A DNA stretch of 64,000 nucleotides from JBFELU01 sp041551965 (GCA_041551965.1 JBFELU010000003.1:7648-71647); one strand, 5' to 3'. Positions 23,955 to 32,839 are shown, counted from the first letter of the stretch. Numbers and translations: made by a program. The notes: generated by a model not told the origin, from the sequence alone.

Positions 23955-24871
23955 AGCAAGCTCTCCAGATTGAATGAGCACGAGGGATGGCGCAGCTTGG
24001 CCAACGCCCGGCCCTCGATCTGGCGAATGCGCTCCCGAGTGAGGTCGAAGTGCTTGCCCACGTCGGAGAGGGTCCGGGGGGCGTGCCCGTCGAGGCCGTA
24101 CCGGAGGCGAATGACCTCCCGCTCCCGGTCGTCGAGCAGGCACATGGCCTGATCGAGGTGGCGGCGGGCCGAGTGTTCGGCCGCCACGGTGAAGGGATCG
24201 ACGGCGTCGTCGTCTTCCACGAAGTCGCTGAGCTCGGCATCGCCGTCGTTGCCGACGGGCCGATCGAGGCTCACCGTGTCGCCGGGGGCATCGAGGGCGA
24301 CCCGGACCCGCTCCATGTCGAGACCGCTCGCCTCGGAGATCTCCTCGAGGGTCGGGGTCCGGCGCAGCTGCTCGCCGAGGGTCAGCGCCGTCTCCTGGAC
24401 CGTCCGGACGACGTCCACCATGTGCACCGGAAGGCGAATGGTGCGGCCCTGGTTGCCGAGGCCCCGGGTGATCGCCTGCCGAATCCACCAGGTCGCGTAG
24501 GTGGAGAACTTGAACCCCTTGCGCCAGTCGAATTTCTCGACGGCCCGGATCAGTCCGAGGTTGCCTTCCTGGACGAGGTCGAGCAGGTCCAGCCCCCGTC
24601 CGGTGTAACGCTTGGCGATGGAGATCACGAGCCGGAGATTGGAGCGGATGAACTCGTCCTTGGCCTCTTCACCGCGATGGAGGTGGCGGTAGAGCTCGGC
24701 CCGTTCGGTCGGGGTGAGCTTGCCGTTCGAGTCGAGGCGTCGCAGGGCGCGGCGCCCCTGTTCCATGGCTCGGGCCAGGCGGACTTCGTCTTCGGCGGTG
24801 AGCAGCTCGTGCTCGGCAACGGATTCCAGGTACATCCCAACGCCGTCGGAGAGCGCCGGGGTCTCTCGCAT
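23951..24871 (-). CDS. Sigma-70 family RNA polymerase sigma factor (group 1/2)
   Basis: A 306-residue sigma factor with regions 1.2 to 4 and no long region 1.1. Region 2 contains DEFIRSNLRLVISIAKRYTG, DLVQEGNLGLIRAVEKFDW and KFSTYATWWIRQAITRG. Region 4 contains LDDREREVIRLRYGL and the helix-turn-helix LTRERIRQIEGRALAKLR. The size fits a group 2 (SigB/HrdB-like) factor, though a primary factor with a short N-terminus cannot be excluded. I use ATG 24871; GTG 24883 in frame is an alternative. It stands opposite to and between nucS and the UDG gene. Confidence 0.9.
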   Translation of the reverse strand: MRETPALSDGVGMYLESVAEHELLTAEDEVRLARAMEQGRRALRRLDSNGKLTPTERAELYRHLHRGEEAKDEFIRSNLRLVISIAKRYTGRGLDLLDLVQEGNLGLIRAVEKFDWRKGFKFSTYATWWIRQAITRGLGNQGRTIRLPVHMVDVVRTVQETALTLGEQLRRTPTLEEISEASGLDMERVRVALDAPGDTVSLDRPVGNDGDAELSDFVEDDDAVDPFTVAAEHSARRHLDQAMCLLDDREREVIRLRYGLDGHAPRTLSDVGKHFDLTRERIRQIEGRALAKLRHPSCSFNLESLL

Positions 24872-24952
24872 CCGCTTTGCCACCTGGGGGGACCCCCTTT
24901 GGCTTCGAAAGGGGCCCCACCGTATCACGACGCTGGGTGTCGGTGCAACGGT

Positions 24953-24978
24953 CAAGAACACTTTCTGTGGGGTTCTTG
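24953..24978. promoter_or_regulatory. Dyad CAAGAAC-N12-GTTCTTG upstream of the sigma gene
   Basis: Perfect seven-base arms (24953-24959 and 24972-24978) are separated by 12 bases in the 261-base divergent region between the sigma factor and UDG genes. A TTGACC on the minus strand (24955-24950) overlaps the left arm, but I find no well-spaced -10 for it. This could be a repressor or activator site for the sigma factor. A smaller hairpin ACCACA-accg-TGTGGT lies near 25025-25040. No gene is visible in the region. Confidence 0.3.
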
Positions 24979-25132
24979 GGCACCATCTGCAGCCGCCATA
25001 TTCCCATGTCAGGGTGGAGAAAGACCACAACCGTGTGGTTTGCTCCCCTCACTTCAACTACCGAGAGTGGGGATGCTCGAGTGCCGGAGGGAACCCTCCC
25101 CCCACCGGTGGGGCGCGCTAGGGTGGCCGCTC

Positions 25133-25807
25133 GTGGTCGGATTCGATGCCCTCAATCGGCGCCTGGTGCGCTGCCGCCGCTGTCCCCGCCTCGTGGAGTG
25201 GCGCCGCGAAGTGGCCGTCAAGAAGCGGGCCGCCTACCGCGACCAGACCTACTGGGGCAAGCCGGTTCCCGGCTTCGGGGACCCGTCGGCGCGTCTCCTC
25301 GTCGTCGGTCTGGCTCCGGCCGCCCACGGTGCCAATCGCACCGGCCGGATGTTCACCGGCGACCGATCCGGCGAGTGGCTGTATCGGGCGCTGTTCCGGG
25401 CCGGCTTCGCCAATCAGCCCGAGTCGACCGATCGCGACGACGGCCTCGAACTCGAGGACGCCTACGTCACCGCACCGGTTCGGTGTGCCCCACCGGCCAA
25501 TCGGCCCACGGCCGACGAACGAGACAACTGCCGCCCCTGGCTCGAGGAAGAGATCGACATCCTTCCCAACGTCAAGGTGATCCTCTGTCTCGGCGGCACC
25601 GCTTTCACCTCGGTGATGCGCCTGCTCGAGAACCGGGGCATCGAGGTGCCCGCGCCGCGCCCGCCGTTCCGCCACGGGTTGATGGTTGGCACCGGTGGGC
25701 CGACGGTGGTGGCCAGCTATCACCCGAGCCAGCAGAACACCTTCACCGGCCGGCTCACCGAGGTGATGTTCGACGCCGCCTTCGCCGCCGCCAAGTCGCT
25801 TCTCTAG
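25133..25807 (+). CDS. Family 5 uracil-DNA glycosylase (UDGb)
   Basis: A 224-residue Fe-S uracil-DNA glycosylase. Motif 1 is GLAPAAHGANRTGRMFTGD (59-77), as in mycobacterial and Thermus UDGb, and motif 3 is HPS (197-199). The family-5 GLAPA lacks the polar catalytic residue of other UDGs. Probable [4Fe-4S] ligands are C14, C17, C118 and C133. It removes uracil and related lesions from DNA. GTG 25133 lies eight bases after a TAGGGT hexamer (25119-25124). It sits near nucS in a repair-flavoured insert within the suf genes. Confidence 0.93.
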   Translation: MVGFDALNRRLVRCRRCPRLVEWRREVAVKKRAAYRDQTYWGKPVPGFGDPSARLLVVGLAPAAHGANRTGRMFTGDRSGEWLYRALFRAGFANQPESTDRDDGLELEDAYVTAPVRCAPPANRPTADERDNCRPWLEEEIDILPNVKVILCLGGTAFTSVMRLLENRGIEVPAPRPPFRHGLMVGTGGPTVVASYHPSQQNTFTGRLTEVMFDAAFAAAKSLL

Positions 25808-25862
25808 CCGACCGAGGGGTTTTGGCTACCACCGGGCGCCGCAATAGAGTCGCGATGTCGCT

Positions 25863-27104
25863 GTGATCCCACTCAATCGCCAGACCTCCGAGCGCGTGAG
25901 CGCCGGGCTCTCCGAGCCGGGGCGCTCCCGGGCCGTGCGCGGCATCGAGGTGTTCGAGAAGCTGCCGCCGCCCGACCCCACAGAAGAGGACTGGCGGTAC
26001 GTCGATCTCGACCTGGACCTCGACGATCTCGGTCTGGCCGCCGAACCCGGCGAGCCCCTGCCTCCACGCGAAGGAGGCGACCTGATCGACGACGTGGCGG
26101 GTCGGGCCACCGTGGTCGACGGCCACACGGTCCACAGCGAGGGGCTCGTACCCCTGCGGGATGCCATCGATCTTCCCGACGCCGGGATACCCGTCGATCT
26201 CGATCGGTTTGCGGCCGCAGCCCACGCTTTCGGTCACGACGGCGTCCTGCTGGAGGTCCCGGCCGGCACCACCCTCCCCAAGCCGTTCCTCGTCGACTTC
26301 CAGGCCACCCGGGAGGGGTCGGTCTCGTTTCCCCGGCTCGTGGTGCGGCTCCACGACGGCGCCGAGGCCTCCCTGCTCGTCGATCAGCGTTCTCCCGACG
26401 GCGTCTCGCTCGCGGTCGTGCCCCACGTCGAGGTGGTGGCCGGTGCCGGCGCCCGTCTCTCCCTCACCCTCGTCCAGGACTGGGGCGACGCCACGGTGTC
26501 GATCGCCCAACAGCGCATGGTCGGCGGCCGCGACGCCGCTCTCGGCCTGGCCGAGGCCGGTCTCGGCGGCGCCTTCGCCCGCTTCCACCTCACCATCGAT
26601 CTCGCCGGCCGGGGCGGGGACGCCCGCTTTCTCGGTCTGTATTTCGGCGACCGTGGCCAAACGCTGGACTATCGGGCCTTCATGAATCACCGCGCTCCCA
26701 ACACGACCTCCGACATGTTCCTCAAAGGCGCGGTCGGCGATCAGGCCTCTTCGGTGTTCACCGGTCTGATCCGGATCGAGCCGGAGGGGCAGAAGACCAA
26801 CGCCCACCAGACCAATCGCAACCTGGTGCTCTCCGAAGGCGCCGAGGCTCACTCGGTCCCCAACCTGGAGATCCTCGCCAACGACGTCCGATGCGGACAC
26901 GCTTCGGCGGTGGGTCCTCTCGACGACGAGCAGCGGTACTACCTCATGAGCCGCGGCCTCGATGGAGCCCGCGCCGATCGGCTTCAGGTGAAAGGATTCT
27001 TCGAGGAGGTGCTCCGCCGTTTCCCGCTGCAAGCGGTCGAGCCTCCGCTTCAGGCGCAGGCGATGGCCAAGTACGCCGGGATCATCGCCCGGAGGAACGG
27101 ATGA
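25863..27104 (+). CDS. sufD: Fe-S cluster assembly protein SufD
   Basis: A 413-residue SufD, partner of SufB in the SufBC2D scaffold. It has the family core: DQRSPDGVSLAVVP, FLGLYFGDRGQTLDYRAF, MFLKGAVGDQASSVFTGLIR, KTNAHQTNRNLVLSEGA and GHASAVGPLDDEQRYYLMSRG. Translation starts at GTG 25863. An ATG at 25855 opens a three-codon frame (Met-Ser-Leu) whose TGA overlaps this GTG, possibly a tiny leader that recycles ribosomes. A TAGAGT hexamer precedes it. The stop overlaps the next ATG (ATGA). Confidence 0.94.
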   Translation: MIPLNRQTSERVSAGLSEPGRSRAVRGIEVFEKLPPPDPTEEDWRYVDLDLDLDDLGLAAEPGEPLPPREGGDLIDDVAGRATVVDGHTVHSEGLVPLRDAIDLPDAGIPVDLDRFAAAAHAFGHDGVLLEVPAGTTLPKPFLVDFQATREGSVSFPRLVVRLHDGAEASLLVDQRSPDGVSLAVVPHVEVVAGAGARLSLTLVQDWGDATVSIAQQRMVGGRDAALGLAEAGLGGAFARFHLTIDLAGRGGDARFLGLYFGDRGQTLDYRAFMNHRAPNTTSDMFLKGAVGDQASSVFTGLIRIEPEGQKTNAHQTNRNLVLSEGAEAHSVPNLEILANDVRCGHASAVGPLDDEQRYYLMSRGLDGARADRLQVKGFFEEVLRRFPLQAVEPPLQAQAMAKYAGIIARRNG

Positions 27105-27430
27105 GCGAACGCATCCGCATCGGTTCTCTCGCCGAACTCCCCGACGGCCGGGGCGTCAAGGTCGAGGCGGGGGGACATCGGATAGCCGTGTTCCGTATCG
27201 GCGATGCCGTGTACGCCATCGGCGACCGCTGCAGCCACGCCGAAGCCTCCTTGGCGGAAGGCGAACTGTTCGGCGAGGCGGTCGAGTGCCCGCGCCACGG
27301 GAGCGAGTTCGATCTGATCACCGGAGAGCCCGGCTCGTTCCCCGCCACCAAGCCGGTGCCGGTCTACGACACCGAGGTCAGTGAGGGTGACGTGTTCCTG
27401 ACCCTCGATCCTCGGGAGGATTCGGAGTGA
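27101..27430 (+). CDS. Rieske [2Fe-2S] ferredoxin-like protein
   Basis: A 109-residue soluble Rieske domain. Cluster ligands are C44-S-H46 and C63-P-R-H66 (VECPRHGSEFDLITG). It resembles the small Rieske/NirD-type electron carriers often found between sufD and sufC in actinobacteria. It could pass electrons during cluster assembly or serve a downstream oxygenase; its partner is not identified. It overlaps sufD by ATGA and sufC by GTGA, so it is firmly part of the operon. Confidence 0.92.
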   Translation: MSERIRIGSLAELPDGRGVKVEAGGHRIAVFRIGDAVYAIGDRCSHAEASLAEGELFGEAVECPRHGSEFDLITGEPGSFPATKPVPVYDTEVSEGDVFLTLDPREDSE

Positions 27431-28194
27431 CCGCTCTGCAGATTCGCGAACTCGAAGCGACCTTGGGCCAGCTGACCATCCTCAAGGGGGTCGACCTCGA
27501 CCTCCCGTTCGGCGAGATCCATGCCTTGATGGGACCCAACGGCTCGGGCAAGTCGACGCTGTGCCACGTGCTGATGGGCAAGGACGAGTACGCGGCAACG
27601 GGTTCGGTCGAGGTGGCCGGCGCCGAGATCCTGGGTCTCCCCACGGACGAACGGGCCCGGCTGGGGCTGTTCGAGGCCTTCCAGTACCCAGTCGAGATCC
27701 CCGGTGTGACGCTGGCCGAGTTCCTGGAGGAGATCGCCGCCGCCCACGATGGGCGGGGATTCCGGGAGCGGGTCGAGGCGGCTGCGACCGACATGGCCAT
27801 GAAGCCGTTCCTGGACCGGCCCGTCAACGAGGGCCTGTCCGGGGGTGAGAAAAAGCGGTCGGAGATGCTGCAACTGGCGGCGGTGGACCCCAAGGTCGCC
27901 GTTCTCGACGAGATCGACTCGGGGCTCGACATCGACGCGGTGCGGGATGTGGCCGAGGCGGTGGAGGCGATGCGCAGTCCCGATCTGGGCGTCCTCCTCA
28001 TCACTCACTACAGCCGCATCCTCCGTTACATGACGCCCGATCGGGTCCACGTGATGATCGACGGAAGGATCGTTCGCTCCGGTGGTCCCGAGCTCGCCGA
28101 GGAGCTCGAGGCCAGCGGCTACGACTCGATCGCCGCTGAGGCCGGAATCGTCGTGGAACCGGAGAGCGGCGACGACTTCCTGGCGGGCCTCTGA
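27427..28194 (+). CDS. sufC: SufC ATPase, copy 1
   Basis: A 255-residue cytosolic ABC ATPase that powers SufBD rearrangement during Fe-S assembly. Walker A is GPNGSGKST, the Q-loop region FEAFQYPVEIPGVTLAEFL is SufC-specific, the signature is LSGGEKKRSEMLQLA, and Walker B VAVLDEIDSGLDIDAV is the SufC form. The GTG start overlaps the Rieske stop. A second, divergent SufC is encoded at 32048-32794, so this organism has two, one with sufB/sufD and one with sufS/sufU. Confidence 0.95.
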   Translation: MTALQIRELEATLGQLTILKGVDLDLPFGEIHALMGPNGSGKSTLCHVLMGKDEYAATGSVEVAGAEILGLPTDERARLGLFEAFQYPVEIPGVTLAEFLEEIAAAHDGRGFRERVEAAATDMAMKPFLDRPVNEGLSGGEKKRSEMLQLAAVDPKVAVLDEIDSGLDIDAVRDVAEAVEAMRSPDLGVLLITHYSRILRYMTPDRVHVMIDGRIVRSGGPELAEELEASGYDSIAAEAGIVVEPESGDDFLAGL

Positions 28195-28199
28195 CGGCC

Positions 28200-28979
28200 G
28201 TGGCCGTTCCCCTCGAAACGCATCGCTGGGGTTCGGGAGAGCCGCGCATCCTGCTGTTGCACGGGATCACCTCGAACGCCCGCGGCTGGTGGCGCCTCGG
28301 GGCCGATCTCGCCACCGACGGCTGGTCGGTGACGGCGGTCGATCTGCGGGGACACGGCGGGAGCCCCGACGGCGAAGACTTCGCCATGCACTCCTTCGCC
28401 TGGGACGTCCTCGCGGCGGGAACCGGGTGGGACGCCGTGATCGGGCACTCCCTGGGCGGCGCCGTGGCGGTGGTGGCCCACGGGATCGATCCCGGCTTCA
28501 CCGGGGGCCTCGTGCTGCAGGACCCGGCGCTGGCCATGGGCACCACCAACCGCGCCGAGGTCACGGGCTGGCTGCTCGAGCCGTTCGGTCGGCCGCTCAC
28601 GGCCGACGAGGTCGCCGCCGCCAACCCGGACTGGCATCCGAGGGATGTCGACATCAAGGCCGACGCCTTGGCCGAGAGCGGGCCGGAGGTCGTGCGGCGC
28701 ACGATCGACGACAACTGGCCCTGGCAGTTCATCGAGGCCACCGCCGGTGTGACCGTGCCCACCGTCATCCTCGCCTCCGATCCCGAGGCCGGAGGGATCG
28801 TTCCGGTAGCCCTCGGCGAGTGGTTCGCCGCCGCGAACCCGCTCATCGATTTTCGGGTGCTGACCGGAGCGGGGCACTCGGCCCACCGTGAGGTCGGCCA
28901 TTACGACGCCTACCTCGCCGAGGTGCGAGGGGCTTTGAGGACGATTCGAGAGAGGGGGCGACATGCGGAGAGAGCGTGA
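28200..28979 (+). CDS. Alpha/beta hydrolase
   Basis: A 259-residue alpha/beta hydrolase. The oxyanion segment LLHGITSNARGWW, DLRGHGGSPDG, nucleophile elbow GHSLGGA, and catalytic His in GAGHSAHRE are all visible. It lacks a signal peptide. It follows sufC by five bases and overlaps the fumarase start by 17, so it is read from the suf transcript. The ester or other substrate is unknown. The start is GTG 28200. Confidence 0.85.
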   Translation: MAVPLETHRWGSGEPRILLLHGITSNARGWWRLGADLATDGWSVTAVDLRGHGGSPDGEDFAMHSFAWDVLAAGTGWDAVIGHSLGGAVAVVAHGIDPGFTGGLVLQDPALAMGTTNRAEVTGWLLEPFGRPLTADEVAAANPDWHPRDVDIKADALAESGPEVVRRTIDDNWPWQFIEATAGVTVPTVILASDPEAGGIVPVALGEWFAAANPLIDFRVLTGAGHSAHREVGHYDAYLAEVRGALRTIRERGRHAERA

Positions 28980-30357
28980 CTCGATGGGTGAGGTGCCGGT
29001 TCCCGACGATGCCTACTACGGGGCGTCGACGCAGCGGGCCGTCGACAACTTCTCGGTGACCGCCGACCGAATCGGGCGGCGCTTCATCCGCGCCCTGGGC
29101 ATGATCAAGGGTGAGGCCGCCCGGTGGAACGGGGAACACGGCCTCGTCGAACCCGAGGTAGCGGCGGCCATCGCCTCGGCCGCCGATGAGGTGGCCGCCG
29201 GGGATCTCGATGAGCAGTTCGTCGTCGGCGGTGGGCCCTTCGTCACCGAGGTCTTCCAGAGCGGGTCGGGCACTTCGATGAACATGAACGCCAACGAGGT
29301 GATCGCCAACCGGGCGACCGAGTCGCTGGGGGGTTCTCGCGGTGATCGTCTGGTTCATCCCAACGACCACGTCAATGCCGGTCAGTCGTCCAACGACGTG
29401 ATCCCCACCGCCATCCACGTCGCCGCGGTCGAGGCGATCCGGGAGGATCTCCTCCCCGCTCTCGAGGGGCTGGGGGCGGCCCTCGCCGCCAGAGCCGCCG
29501 ACTTCGACGGCGTCCTCAAGTCGGGGCGTACCCACTTGATGGATGCGACCCCTGTTCGGCTCGGCCAGGAGTTCGGGGGTTATGCGGCCCAGGTCCGCAA
29601 GGGTGCCGGCCGCGTCGAGGCAGTCGTGCCCGAGCTCGAGGAACTGGCGCTGGGAGGCACGGCCGTGGGAACCGGGATCAACGCTCCCGAGGGATTCGCC
29701 GCAGCGGTGATCGCGGCGCTGGCATCCCGAACCGGGTACGCCTTCCGCGAAGCCGACGATCACTTCGAGGCGCAAGGGGCCAAGGACGCCGCAGTGAGCG
29801 CCTCCGGGGCTCTCAAGACGGTGGCGGTCTCGTTGTTCAAGATCGGCAACGATCTGCGCTGGCTCGCCTCGGGCCCGGCCACAGGGATCGCCGAGATTCG
29901 CCTGCCGGCGTTGCAGCCGGGATCGTCGATCATGCCGGGGAAGGTCAATCCGGTGATCCCCGAGGCCGTCATGCAGGCGGCGGCCCAGGTGGTGGGCAAC
30001 GACGCCGCCGTGACGTGGGGCGGCGCCAACGGCAACTTCGAGCTCAATGTGATGATGCCCCTCATCGCTCGCAACCTCCTCGAGTCGATCGGATTGCTGG
30101 CGGTCTCGGCCGCCCTGCTGGAGACGTGCGTCGCCGGTATCGAGGCCGACGCCGATCGGGCCGGCGACCTGCTGAGCCGCAATGTGATCATCGTGACGGC
30201 GCTGGCGCCGAGAATCGGCTACGACCGGGCCGCCGCCGTCGCCAAGAAGGCTTCCACCGAAGGCAAGACGGTTCGCGAGGTCGCCCTCGAGATGGGTGTG
30301 CTGCCGCCCGACGAACTCGACGCGGCACTCGATCTCTTCCCCATGACGGGGGAGTAG
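28963..30357 (+). CDS. fumC: Class II fumarate hydratase
   Basis: A 464-residue fumarase/aspartase superfamily enzyme. It begins RRERDSMGEVPVPDDAYYGA, the usual FumC entry, and contains SGSGTSMNMNANEV, GRTHLMDATPVRLGQE and the signature loop GSSIMPGKVNPVIPEA, with IGNDAAV-like VVGNDAAVTWGG after it. The actinobacterial fumarases I know share these last motifs, so fumarate-malate interconversion in the citric acid cycle is favoured over aspartate ammonia-lyase. Being cluster-free, it is unaffected by Fe-S shortage, which may matter beside suf genes. It overlaps the hydrolase by 17 bases. Confidence 0.88.
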   Translation: MRRERDSMGEVPVPDDAYYGASTQRAVDNFSVTADRIGRRFIRALGMIKGEAARWNGEHGLVEPEVAAAIASAADEVAAGDLDEQFVVGGGPFVTEVFQSGSGTSMNMNANEVIANRATESLGGSRGDRLVHPNDHVNAGQSSNDVIPTAIHVAAVEAIREDLLPALEGLGAALAARAADFDGVLKSGRTHLMDATPVRLGQEFGGYAAQVRKGAGRVEAVVPELEELALGGTAVGTGINAPEGFAAAVIAALASRTGYAFREADDHFEAQGAKDAAVSASGALKTVAVSLFKIGNDLRWLASGPATGIAEIRLPALQPGSSIMPGKVNPVIPEAVMQAAAQVVGNDAAVTWGGANGNFELNVMMPLIARNLLESIGLLAVSAALLETCVAGIEADADRAGDLLSRNVIIVTALAPRIGYDRAAAVAKKASTEGKTVREVALEMGVLPPDELDAALDLFPMTGE

Positions 30358-30370
30358 CGGGCCCTTCCGT

Positions 30371-30829
30371 TCAGGAGGCCTCGCCGTTGCGTTCGGCGAT
30401 CGCCTCAGTCAGGGTGACCCAGGGGAGGTCGGCGCATTTGATACGCACCGGGAACCGGCGGACCCCCTGCAGCGCCTCCAGATCGCCGAGGATCTCCCCG
30501 GGACGGGAGCCGTCGAGACCGGGATCTCCCTCCTCGATGTCCATCATCACCTTGAAGCGATGGGTGAGTTCGGCGACCTCGTCGAGCTTCTTGCCGACGA
30601 TCGCCTCGGCCATCATCGATGCCGAGGCCTGGCTGATGGAGCACCCCTGGCCGGTGACGGCGACGTCGGCGACCCGGTCCCCGTCGAAGGAGAGGTCGAC
30701 GGAGATCTCGTCGCCGCACAGGGGATTGTGGCCGTCGGCGTGGGCGTCGGCTTGATCCAGCCTGCCCCGACGGCGCGGGTTCCGGTAGTGATCCAGGATC
30801 ACCTCTCGGTAGAGCTCGTCAAGCGACAC
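30371..30829 (-). CDS. sufU: SufU sulfur-transfer protein
   Basis: A 152-residue SufU of the IscU fold. Zinc ligands are C38, D40 (NPLCGDEI), C63 (GQGCSISQASASMM) and C132 (RIKCADLPW). The extended insertion between the second and third cysteines separates SufU from IscU. It takes persulfide from SufS and passes it to SufB. It appears to start on GTG, and its first codons overlap the sufS stop by 11 bases, so it is translated from the sufC2-sufS-sufU message. Confidence 0.94.
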   Translation of the reverse strand: MSLDELYREVILDHYRNPRRRGRLDQADAHADGHNPLCGDEISVDLSFDGDRVADVAVTGQGCSISQASASMMAEAIVGKKLDEVAELTHRFKVMMDIEEGDPGLDGSRPGEILGDLEALQGVRRFPVRIKCADLPWVTLTEAIAERNGEAS

Positions 30830-32048
30830 CGAACAACCTCCGAGCCTCGCCGAGGGCCGTCACCAGGCGATCGACGTCGTCGCCGGTGTTGTACACGTAG
30901 AAGGAGGCCCGCGTCGTGGCGGGGATCTCCAGGATCCGGTGCAACGGTCGGGCGCAGTGGTGGCCGGCCCGCACTGCCACGCCCTGCTCGTCGAGGATCG
31001 TGGCCACGTCGTGGGGATGGATGTCGGCGAGATTGAACGAGATCACCCCACCGCGCAGTTCGGGGTCGGTCGGACCGTAGATGGTGAGGTTCGGCACCTC
31101 GCCCAGCTGCTCGATGGCGTAGCGGCTGATCTCGATCTCGTGCTTACGGACGGCGTCCATGCCGACCCCGGAGAGATAGTCGACGGCGGCCCCGAACCCG
31201 ACGGCCTCGGCAATCGGCGGCGTCCCGGCCTCGAAGCGCTGGGGAATACCGGCCCAGGTGGCATCGTGGAGCCGCACGTCGTGGATCATGGCCCCACCCC
31301 CCTCGGTCGGCTCCAGTTCCTCGAGGCGCTCCATTCGGCCCCACAGGCCGCCGATCCCGGTGGGACCCAACATCTTGTGGGCCGAGAAGGCCATGAAGTC
31401 GATCCCCATCCCCGTCACGTCCACCGGGAGGTGCGGAACCATCTGGGCTCCATCGACGACGGTGATGGCATCGATCGAGCGGGCCGCCTCCACCAGCTCG
31501 GCGACCGGACCGATCGTGCCGAGCACGTTCGACATACCGGAGAAGGCGACGATCTTGACGCGATCGTCGATGACCGCGGCAGCATCGTCGGTGTCGACGA
31601 GGTACTCGTCGGTGATGGGCAGATAGACGAGCTCGGCACCGGTCAGCCGGGTGATCATCTGCCACGGCACCACATTGGCGTGGTGCTCCATCGTGGTGAG
31701 CAGGATCCGGTCGCCCTCGGTGAGCCGGTGGAGTCCCCACCCGTAGGCCAGGAAGTTGATCGAGGTCGTCGCGCCCCGGGTGAAGACGAGCTCCTCGGGG
31801 GATGCCGCCCCGATGAAGGCGGCGACCCGCGCTCGGGCTCCCTCGTAGAGATCGGTGGCCTCCTGGGCGAGGGTGTAGGCACCGCGATGCACGCTGGCAT
31901 TGGATCGCCGGTAGTAGTCGTCCATGGCCTCGATCACGGACACCGGCTTCTGGGTGGTCGCCGCCGAGTCCAGATAGACCAGGGGTCGGCCGTTCATCTC
32001 GCGTTCGAGGATGGGGAAATCGCTGCGGAGATGGGTCAGCCCGGCCAT
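30819..32048 (-). CDS. sufS: Cysteine desulfurase SufS
   Basis: A 409-residue group II PLP-dependent cysteine desulfurase. PLP lysine is K225 (FSAHKMLGPTGIG) and the persulfide cysteine C365 (RAGHHCARPLH). Other landmarks are YLDSAATTQKP, NASVHRGAYTL and TTMEHHANVVPW. It strips sulfur from cysteine for SufU. I take ATG 32048, which overlaps the sufC2 stop by one base (TGATG); the frame continues upstream but only inside sufC2. The length is normal. Confidence 0.96.
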   Translation of the reverse strand: MAGLTHLRSDFPILEREMNGRPLVYLDSAATTQKPVSVIEAMDDYYRRSNASVHRGAYTLAQEATDLYEGARARVAAFIGAASPEELVFTRGATTSINFLAYGWGLHRLTEGDRILLTTMEHHANVVPWQMITRLTGAELVYLPITDEYLVDTDDAAAVIDDRVKIVAFSGMSNVLGTIGPVAELVEAARSIDAITVVDGAQMVPHLPVDVTGMGIDFMAFSAHKMLGPTGIGGLWGRMERLEELEPTEGGGAMIHDVRLHDATWAGIPQRFEAGTPPIAEAVGFGAAVDYLSGVGMDAVRKHEIEISRYAIEQLGEVPNLTIYGPTDPELRGGVISFNLADIHPHDVATILDEQGVAVRAGHHCARPLHRILEIPATTRASFYVYNTGDDVDRLVTALGEARRLFGVA

Positions 32049-32794
32049 CAGACGACGGCGCGGAAGGCGTCGTAACCCTCGTGTTCGATGCGGCGGGCCA
32101 GGTCTCCGCCCCCGCTCTCCACCACGCGGCCGTCGACGAACACGTGCACCCTGTCGGGGGTGATGTACTCGAGCATGCGCTGGTAGTGGGTGATGATCAG
32201 GAAACCCCGCTCGGGGCTCGCCACCCGCGTCACGCCGTCGGCGACCATCTTGAGCGCGTCGATGTCGAGGCCCGAATCGGTCTCGTCCATGACCGCCAGC
32301 GCGGGCTCCAACACGGCCATCTGGAGTACCTCGTTGCGCTTCCGCTCGCCACCGGAGAATCCCTCGTTGAGGTAACGGTCGGCGAAGGAAGCGTCCATGC
32401 CCAGTTCGCGCATGGTGTCCATGACCTTCAGACGGAGCTCCAGCACCGTGTAATCCACGCCCGTGCGATTGGAGAGCGCGCTGCGCAGGAAGTTGACCAC
32501 CGAGACGCCGGGGATCTCCTCGGGGTACTGGAAGGCGAGGAACATGCCGGCCTTGCCCCGCTGGTCGGGGGACCACTCCGTCACGTCCTCCCCGAGGAAG
32601 AGGATCTTCCCCCCGGTGATCTCATAGGCGGGGTGGCCGAACAGGACGTTGGCGAGGGTCGACTTCCCGGACCCGTTGGGCCCCATGAGGGCGTGGATCT
32701 CCCCGCGTTCGACGGTGAGGGAGACTCCCTTGAGGATCTCGGTCCCCTCGACGGAGGCGCGCAGATCGTCGATGACCAGCAGACTGTTCGGCAT
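32048..32794 (-). CDS. sufC: SufC ATPase, copy 2
   Basis: A 248-residue SufC-type ATPase with Walker A GPNGSGKST, the SufC-specific FLAFQYPEEIPGVSVVNFL, signature FSGGERKRNEVLQMAV and Walker B LAVMDETDSGLDIDAL. It is clearly different in sequence from the copy at 27427, for example in its longer segment before the signature, so it is not a recent duplicate. It heads the leftward sufC2-sufS-sufU unit. ATG 32794 is preferred; an in-frame ATG four codons upstream is possible. Which copy pairs with SufB/SufD cannot be decided here. Confidence 0.94.
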   Translation of the reverse strand: MPNSLLVIDDLRASVEGTEILKGVSLTVERGEIHALMGPNGSGKSTLANVLFGHPAYEITGGKILFLGEDVTEWSPDQRGKAGMFLAFQYPEEIPGVSVVNFLRSALSNRTGVDYTVLELRLKVMDTMRELGMDASFADRYLNEGFSGGERKRNEVLQMAVLEPALAVMDETDSGLDIDALKMVADGVTRVASPERGFLIITHYQRMLEYITPDRVHVFVDGRVVESGGGDLARRIEHEGYDAFRAVV

Positions 32795-32839
32795 GGACCG
32801 CAGCATATCGACGCTGCGGAGACTACGAAAAGACGATCC

